From NCBI GenBank assembly GCA_944391255.1, contig CALXSW010000249.1, positions 1-10,461 on the forward strand: a stretch of DNA of 10,461 nucleotides. The letters are read 5' to 3'. Made by a program: the position numbers and the translations under genes. The notes beneath the pieces were generated by a model. It had not been told where the DNA came from. It saw nothing but the letters and a program-made list of their open reading frames with translations, and searched no databases. Below, in pieces: positions 6,334 to 10,461 of the stretch (positions within the stretch are counted from its first letter, which is position 1; each line of letters starts with the position of its first letter). This stretch comes from an uncultured Clostridia bacterium. GTDB taxonomy: Bacteria; Bacillota; Clostridia; UBA1381.

Positions 6334-6681
6334 TTGAAGAATACTCAGAGCTTAAAGCTGAACAAGGATTTCAGGATGCTATATAAGCGCGGTAAGTCAG
6401 TCGCGGGCGGCTTTGTGGTCATATATCATAGGCCGAATAAGCGCGGCTTTAACAGAGTTGGATTTACCGTTGGCAAATCGGTAGGCAAGGCTGTTCAGCG
6501 AAACAGAACGAAACGTCTTATGAGAGAAAGCTACAGACTGCTTGAGGACAGGCTCAGTATCGGCTCGGATATGGTAATAGTCGCAAGAAACAGAGCCGAA
6601 GGCAAGACGTTCGATCAGATATACCGTGATATGGAATTTGTGTTAGGCTCACTCGGCTTGCTTGATGGCAAGCGCAATTGA
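6334..6681 (+). CDS. rnpA: Ribonuclease P protein component
   Basis: Basic protein subunit (115 aa) of RNase P, which with the catalytic RNA removes 5' leaders from tRNA precursors. The N-terminus reads KNTQSLKLNKDFRMLYKRGKS, a normal RnpA start, and the RNR signature is intact: GFTVGKSVGKAVQRNRTKR, with R56, N57 and R58, followed by LMRESYR. The start is TTG at 6334, chosen because GTGAGGAG (6318-6325) lies 8 nt upstream and because the next ATG would remove conserved N-terminal residues. Length is typical (110-125 aa). The stop TGA (6679-6681) overlaps a TTG (6678-6680) in the yidD frame. It is the second gene of the operon, after the rpmH-rnpA hairpin. Confidence 0.97.
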   Translation: MKNTQSLKLNKDFRMLYKRGKSVAGGFVVIYHRPNKRGFNRVGFTVGKSVGKAVQRNRTKRLMRESYRLLEDRLSIGSDMVIVARNRAEGKTFDQIYRDMEFVLGSLGLLDGKRN

Positions 6682-6707
6682 TTTACGGATCATTTATATT
6701 TACTGTT

Positions 6708-6920
6708 ATGAAAAGAATACTTATTTTTTTAATTAAAATTTATAGACACCAGATATCGCCGCTAAAAGGAGTTGGGACATGCCGGTTTACCCCTACATGT
6801 TCTGAATATGCCATGCAGGCGATAGAGAAATATGGTGCATTAAAGGGCGGATATCTCGCTGTCCGCCGCATTCTGCGGTGCAGACCGTGGGGCGGTGGCG
6901 GATATGATCCCGTGCCGTAA
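6708..6920 (+). CDS. yidD: Membrane protein insertion efficiency factor YidD
   Basis: Small protein (70 aa from ATG 6708) thought to sit at the inner face of the membrane through an amphipathic N-terminal helix and to assist YidC-dependent insertion. The signature is complete: ISPLKG, CRFTPTCSEYAMQAIEKYGALKG with C25 and C31, ILRCRPW with C58, and the terminal GGYDPVP. The ATG matches the usual family start (MKRILIFLIK), but there is no clear ribosome binding site before it. An in-frame TTG at 6678 overlaps the rnpA stop as TTGA and would add ten mostly hydrophobic residues; translational coupling through that codon is possible. yidC follows after 29 nt. Confidence 0.95.
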   Translation: MKRILIFLIKIYRHQISPLKGVGTCRFTPTCSEYAMQAIEKYGALKGGYLAVRRILRCRPWGGGGYDPVP

Positions 6921-6949
6921 ACAGAGAATGTACCGGAAAGGATATTTTT

Positions 6950-7918
6950 ATGTGGCATTATATTGTATTGGCGCTCGGTTGGATTATCAAGGTCATATAT
7001 GAGCTGACTCTTAATTATGGTGTTGCGATCATATTATTTACAATAATCATAAAGAGCATTTTGTTACCACTTAATATCAAATCTCAGAAGTCAATGAGAA
7101 AGCAGCAGAAAATACAGCCTATAGTGGCAGAGCTGCAGAAAAAGTACGCAAACGATCAGGCTAAGCTCCAGCAGGAGATGATGAAGGTCTATAAGGATAA
7201 TAACGTGAGTATGGCTGGCGGCTGTCTGCCTATGCTTATCCAGATGCCTATTATTATAGCTCTTTATCAGGCTATAAGACGTCCTCTTACGTACATGTTC
7301 AATGTGCCGTATAAGGATGTGCCGGCAGAGATCCTCGACAAGGTTAATTTCCTTAAGGACTCAATGCTTGAGAAGTTCCCTGAGGTCGTTGGCAATCTTG
7401 CGAATGTTGACGCCGCAAATATTATCAAGGAATCACAGATACAGCTTTCAGACTGGGCGCACCGTATAAACGGCAGCGGCGATCCGTGGTTTATAAACTT
7501 TAATTTCCTTGGCCTTGATCTGTCAAACACACCTTGGTCAGCTATAAACTACCTGTCTGACATACCTAATCATCTTGATGTGTTCGCGCTTTTGATAATA
7601 CCTGTATTGGCAGTTATCAGCTCGATAGTTCAGACAAAGGTATCTACAAAGATGAGCGGACAGGATCTGAACCAGAATTCAAACAGCCAGGCGGCGGCAA
7701 TGAGCAAAAGTATGCTCTGGATGATGCCTGTTATGACGGGATATTTCACATTGGTATTTCCTGCCGGTCTTGGTCTTTACTGGATCATAAGTGGTGTTGT
7801 TCAGATAATCCAGCAGTTTGTATTGTATTATTATTTTGAGAAGAAAGGGGAGGAAGTAGTTGTCAAAGTTCCCGAAAGCAAACATAACAATAGAAAAAAG
7901 AGCAAAAAGCGTAGATGA
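6950..7918 (+). CDS. yidC: Membrane protein insertase YidC (Oxa1/SpoIIIJ family)
   Basis: Membrane insertase of 322 aa that inserts and folds membrane proteins alone or with SecYEG. Hydrophobic segments fall near residues 4-21, 23-43, 87-110, 209-226 and 268-295, the five-helix core of the Gram-positive type. The motif ILLPLNIKSQKSMRKQQKIQP leads into the cytoplasmic helical hairpin (QPIVAELQKKY to the GGCLPMLIQMPI region). The conserved positive residue of the hydrophilic groove (Arg in B. halodurans YidC2 and E. coli) appears as K35, which keeps the charge. There is no lipoprotein signal (no lipobox Cys), unlike many Firmicutes paralogues. The C-terminal tail is strongly basic (NNRKKSKKRR), fitting ribosome contact. 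ATG 6950 follows AAAGGA (6937-6942). The last 59 nt overlap jag. Confidence 0.96.
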   Translation: MWHYIVLALGWIIKVIYELTLNYGVAIILFTIIIKSILLPLNIKSQKSMRKQQKIQPIVAELQKKYANDQAKLQQEMMKVYKDNNVSMAGGCLPMLIQMPIIIALYQAIRRPLTYMFNVPYKDVPAEILDKVNFLKDSMLEKFPEVVGNLANVDAANIIKESQIQLSDWAHRINGSGDPWFINFNFLGLDLSNTPWSAINYLSDIPNHLDVFALLIIPVLAVISSIVQTKVSTKMSGQDLNQNSNSQAAAMSKSMLWMMPVMTGYFTLVFPAGLGLYWIISGVVQIIQQFVLYYYFEKKGEEVVVKVPESKHNNRKKSKKRR

Positions 7919-8864
7919 AGCTATAGCTGAGGCGGTAGCAGAGCTTGGCGTAAGCAGAGATAAAGTAAGTGTTGAGATCGTGCAGGAAGGCTCAAAGGGA
8001 TTCCTTGGTCTTGGCGCAAAGGAAGCCGTTGTAAGAGTCAGCGTTGAAGCGGCAGACAGCGCGGCGCCTGTGGCAACTGAAGCTCCTGCAAAGGTAGAGC
8101 CGGAGAAAACAGAAACAGTTAAGGCGGCAGATACTGCAAAAGCGGCTGAAGAGCCTGCTGCGGCTGCGGAAAAGGCTGTTTCAAAGAGAGTTTACTCATC
8201 ACCGGCTCCGGAAGAAAACGCGAAGAATTTTATAAGTGATGTTTTGTCGGCAATGGGTATTGAGGTCTCAGTGTCGGCAGTTTTAGAGGATGACGTTATA
8301 AAGGTCAACCTTGAAGGTGATAATATGGGTATCGTTATAGGCAAGCGCGGCGACACGCTTGACAGCCTGCAGTATCTCACATCACTTGTCGTAAACAGAA
8401 ATGTTGACGAAAGAATAAGAATATCGATCGACACTGAAAACTATCGTGAAAAGCGTTCAGACGCTTTGATAGCTCTTTCAAACAGACTTGCCGCTAAGGT
8501 GGCAAGATCTGGCAAGAAGTTCACATTGGAGCCAATGAATCCTTATGAAAGAAGGATCATTCATTCGAATCTTCAGGATAATGAAGATGTTACAACATTC
8601 TCTATAGGTCAGGAACCATATAGAAAGGTAGTAATATCTCCTAAGAATCCAAGACCTTACGGCAAAAGAGGCGGCTATAACAAGAACCGCAAGTCGCGCA
8701 GCATGAGCCGCGGCGGTTACAGACGTACATATGATAAGCGCGAGAAGACAGCTGAAAAGTCACAGAACGCGTCTGCGACATATAAGGCAGATTTCAAGCC
8801 GCAGCAGCATAAGGCTGAATATAAGAACTTTGAAGAATATCTTGCAGCACACAGCAAAGATTGA
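7860..8864 (+). CDS. jag: RNA-binding protein Jag/KhpB (Jag_N-KH-R3H)
   Basis: Cytoplasmic RNA-binding protein of 334 aa; in streptococci KhpB pairs with KhpA and influences cell elongation and mRNA levels. Domain order is Jag_N (about 9-60, with SVDEAIAEAVAELGVSRDKV and GFLGLGAK), an Ala/Glu-rich linker (about 62-118), a type II KH domain (about 121-195) with the GxxG loop GKRG (161-164), an R3H domain (about 196-260) with R231 and H235 in NPYERRIIH, and a basic tail rich in Arg, Lys, Gly and Tyr. The start is TTG 7860, supported by a strong GGGGAGG ribosome binding site (7847-7853) placed inside the yidC coding sequence; this gives a 59-nt overlap with yidC. It is the last gene of the operon and ends 9 nt before the terminator. 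Confidence 0.95.
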   Translation: MSKFPKANITIEKRAKSVDEAIAEAVAELGVSRDKVSVEIVQEGSKGFLGLGAKEAVVRVSVEAADSAAPVATEAPAKVEPEKTETVKAADTAKAAEEPAAAAEKAVSKRVYSSPAPEENAKNFISDVLSAMGIEVSVSAVLEDDVIKVNLEGDNMGIVIGKRGDTLDSLQYLTSLVVNRNVDERIRISIDTENYREKRSDALIALSNRLAAKVARSGKKFTLEPMNPYERRIIHSNLQDNEDVTTFSIGQEPYRKVVISPKNPRPYGKRGGYNKNRKSRSMSRGGYRRTYDKREKTAEKSQNASATYKADFKPQQHKAEYKNFEEYLAAHSKD

Positions 8865-8872
8865 TATCTATG

Positions 8873-8919
8873 AAAAAGCAGGAACAACTGATATTATATC
8901 AGTCATTCCCGCTTTTTTT
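8873..8919. terminator. Bidirectional terminator between jag and the DUF6062 gene
   Basis: ACTGATA (8887-8893) pairs with TATCAGT (8897-8903) around TTA; GGAA (8881-8884) pairs with TTCC (8906-8909) and GC (8878-8879) with GC (8911-8912), separated by small mismatches. T7 (8913-8919) follows on the plus strand, and A5 (8873-8877) gives a T-run on the minus strand. The two genes converge on it, and its T-tract overlaps the stop codon of the minus-strand gene (8918-8920). Confidence 0.9.
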
Positions 8920-9673
8920 ATACCTCTTTATCAACCTCGTTATTTATATATCCGGATATTTTTTCTATAGTGCGGATAGGCGCGTCTGCGGCTGTGCCGA
9001 GTTCCATATCCTTGTTGCGGTAGTCAAATGATAATGTGAATTTATGTACATCGTCCTGTATCCTTTTTAGCTCCGCTGACTGCTTTTTTATAAGCGCCGC
9101 AAGGAACGGCCCCTGTTTGTCTGGCTTCAGCGATTTTGTCACATTCTCGGCGAGCATTTTAAAATGCTTTAGGCACACGCCCTTTGATCTGTCAAATTTT
9201 GCCTTGAACTCATCGTCTGCCGCCCACATATACAGCAGCACATCAATAAATTTTTCCATCGTTTTATTCATTTTTTCGCATACCATGCATTGCTTTTCTT
9301 TAGCGCCGAGTATGTCAGCGATCTCAGCCGCCGTTTTATCGGCGCTGCTCTTTTTGAATAGTCCCGCTTTATCCTTTTCAAGAGAGCTGACCTGTTTGTC
9401 GAATTTTTCAAGCTTTTTTCTGATCTCTTCAAGATGCGTGTCAAGCACCAGAGCGAGAGGAAGTTTTTTCGGTATCTCAAACATCATTTTAAAATGATGA
9501 TTGCAGTAGCCTTTTTCATTTGACGCCACTCTGTAGTCCGGTTCCATCATAGCCGCGCCGAGAGCGTATGAAACGCCTTCGCGTTCGAGCTGTTTTTCAA
9601 GCTCGCAGAGCGGGCATTCACAGTCTTTGTCATATGCTTCATTTACGGGTATTGTATAAATTTTCTCTTTCAT
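8918..9673 (-). CDS. DUF6062 family protein with duplicated CxxC/CxxH motifs
   Basis: A soluble 251-residue protein of unknown function, recognised as the DUF6062 type found mainly in Clostridia. Its striking feature is an internal repeat: CPLC (C20, C23) then YCNHHF (C57, H60), and again CMVC (C129, C132) then VCLKHF (C167, H170). The spacing between CxxC and CxxH is nearly identical (34 and 35 residues), which strongly suggests two zinc-binding (C3H) sites produced by duplication. The region between the halves (about 78-125) is charged and probably helical or coiled coil. No signal peptide or membrane segment is seen. ATG 9671-9673 follows a GGAG (9680-9683). It starts 39 nt after radA ends and is probably cotranscribed with it. 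A metal-dependent structural or redox role is possible but unproven. Confidence 0.85.
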   Translation of the reverse strand: MKEKIYTIPVNEAYDKDCECPLCELEKQLEREGVSYALGAAMMEPDYRVASNEKGYCNHHFKMMFEIPKKLPLALVLDTHLEEIRKKLEKFDKQVSSLEKDKAGLFKKSSADKTAAEIADILGAKEKQCMVCEKMNKTMEKFIDVLLYMWAADDEFKAKFDRSKGVCLKHFKMLAENVTKSLKPDKQGPFLAALIKKQSAELKRIQDDVHKFTLSFDYRNKDMELGTAADAPIRTIEKISGYINNEVDKEV

Positions 9674-9689
9674 AATGATCTCCGTTTCT

Positions 9690-9716
9690 GCCGCTCTGCC
9701 ATGCGGCTGTTTTTAT
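9690..9716 (+). other. Hairpin with plus-strand T-run in the radA-DUF6062 gap
   Basis: GCCGC (9690-9694) pairs with GCGGC (9703-9707) around an 8-nt loop; TG, T5 and ATTTT follow on the plus strand. It therefore points against the two minus-strand genes and cannot terminate radA. It could limit antisense transcription into radA, or act as an mRNA-stabilising hairpin between the two genes. Confidence 0.35.
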
Positions 9717-10461
9717 TTTCTGAAAAAACGCAGCGCCTCGCCGATAGTTTTTACTCCGTATGCGGCGATCTTAGGCGGTGTTTTAATGTTTTTTAATGAC
9801 TGCTTAGGCACGATAGCAGTTTTAAATCCGAGGTTTGCGGCTTCAGCAAGGCGTTTTTCTATCTGAGAAACGCTCCTCAGCTCGCCGCCGAGTCCTACCT
9901 CGCCTAAAAAGACCATGTCCGGCGGAAGAACTATATCGAGCTGACCGGCAGCGATAGCGACGCACACTCCGAGGTCAACGGCTGTTTCATCTATCCTTAG
10001 TCCCCCGGCGACGTTTATATAAACGTCGGAATTTGAAAGGTTCATTCTGGCGCGTTTTTCAAGCACAGCAATAAGGAGCAGAACTCTGTTAAGGTCTATA
10101 CCGCTGCTCATGCGGCGCGGATTGCCGAACCCTGTAGGAGTTACAAGCGCCTGAACCTCCGCGAGTATTCCGCGGCTGCCCTCGAGAGCGCATACTATGG
10201 CGCTGCCTGATATATCCTCAGGCCGCCCCGAGAGCAGAGCCTCTGACGGATTTGGAACTTCCACAAGTCCCACATCCTGCATATCGAAAACGCCTATCTC
10301 GTTCGTTGAGCCAAATCTGTTTTTAACAGCGCGGAGTATCCTGAACGAAAGCTGTCTGTCACCTTCAAAATAGAGAACACAGTCTACCATATGTTCAAGT
10401 ACTCTCGGCCCTGCAAGCGCTCCGTCCTTTGTGACATGTCCTACGATGAAAATAGATATAG
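9713..10461 (-). CDS. radA: DNA repair protein RadA, C-terminal part (5' end outside window)
   Basis: RecA-like ATPase that promotes branch migration during recombinational repair. About 248 C-terminal residues are visible; full-length RadA is about 450 aa, so the zinc finger and Walker A motif lie beyond the window edge. The visible part begins in the RecA core with ISIFIVGHVTKDGALAGPRVLEHM and LYFEGDR, then carries the RadA-specific KNRFG motif (KNRFGSTNEIGVFDM). It continues into the Lon-protease-like domain (GFGNPRRMSSGIDLNR, GGLRIDETAVDLGV, FLGEVGLGGELR) and a normal C-terminal end. Reading frame continues without a stop to position 10461, so the apparent internal Met start at 10390 is not the gene start. 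The stop is TAA at 9713-9715, and the DUF6062-type gene follows after 39 nt in the same direction. Confidence 0.96.
   Translation of the reverse strand, partial: ISIFIVGHVTKDGALAGPRVLEHMVDCVLYFEGDRQLSFRILRAVKNRFGSTNEIGVFDMQDVGLVEVPNPSEALLSGRPEDISGSAIVCALEGSRGILAEVQALVTPTGFGNPRRMSSGIDLNRVLLLIAVLEKRARMNLSNSDVYINVAGGLRIDETAVDLGVCVAIAAGQLDIVLPPDMVFLGEVGLGGELRSVSQIEKRLAEAANLGFKTAIVPKQSLKNIKTPPKIAAYGVKTIGEALRFFRK

Noticed and set aside
9036..9497. 153-codon open frame on the plus strand opposite the DUF6062 gene
   Set aside because: Ser/Phe-rich shadow of a charged protein gene, with no ribosome binding site or domain.

Overview
The window looks like a chromosomal segment from a low-to-mid-GC Gram-positive anaerobe of class Clostridia, probably an Oscillospirales-type gut bacterium. 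The support is strong AGGAGG-type ribosome binding sites, near-consensus sigma-A promoters with 17-18 bp spacers, heavy use of ATA and AGA codons, two TTG starts, and the conserved rpmH-rnpA-yidD-yidC-jag cluster. No mobile element, CRISPR array, tRNA or rRNA was seen.

Left part (1-1781, minus strand): a promoter at 1753-1781 drives a two-gene unit of a small DUF5662-type protein and a cardiolipin synthase whose 3' end lies outside the window. The divergent intergenic region (1677-2061) also holds a perfect 25-bp AT-rich dyad and the promoter of the next gene. Positions 2062-4203 (plus) encode an intracellular GH105-type unsaturated glucuronyl/galacturonyl hydrolase with a long beta-rich N-terminal extension, closed by a strong terminator.

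Middle (4302-5929, plus): a near-consensus promoter is followed by about 240 nt without a gene. This stretch folds on paper into a closing stem, a central bubble and a 27-position arm with 24 pairs. The architecture and size resemble 6S RNA and it is the most interesting item here. It is followed by a CPA2-type Na+(K+)/H+ antiporter with the DD ion-binding motif.

Right part (5961-8919, plus): a perfect consensus promoter starts the rpmH (L34), rnpA (RNase P protein), yidD, yidC (membrane insertase), jag/khpB (KH-R3H RNA-binding protein) operon. Spacing is tight, with a 59-nt yidC-jag overlap. A hairpin that could act as an attenuator lies between rpmH and rnpA. The operon ends at a terminator shared with the convergent minus-strand genes: a cysteine-rich DUF6062-type protein and radA (DNA repair), of which only the C-terminal part is in the window. 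The usual origin neighbours (dnaA upstream, mnmE/mnmG downstream) are absent on both sides, so the cluster has been separated from its classical context here.
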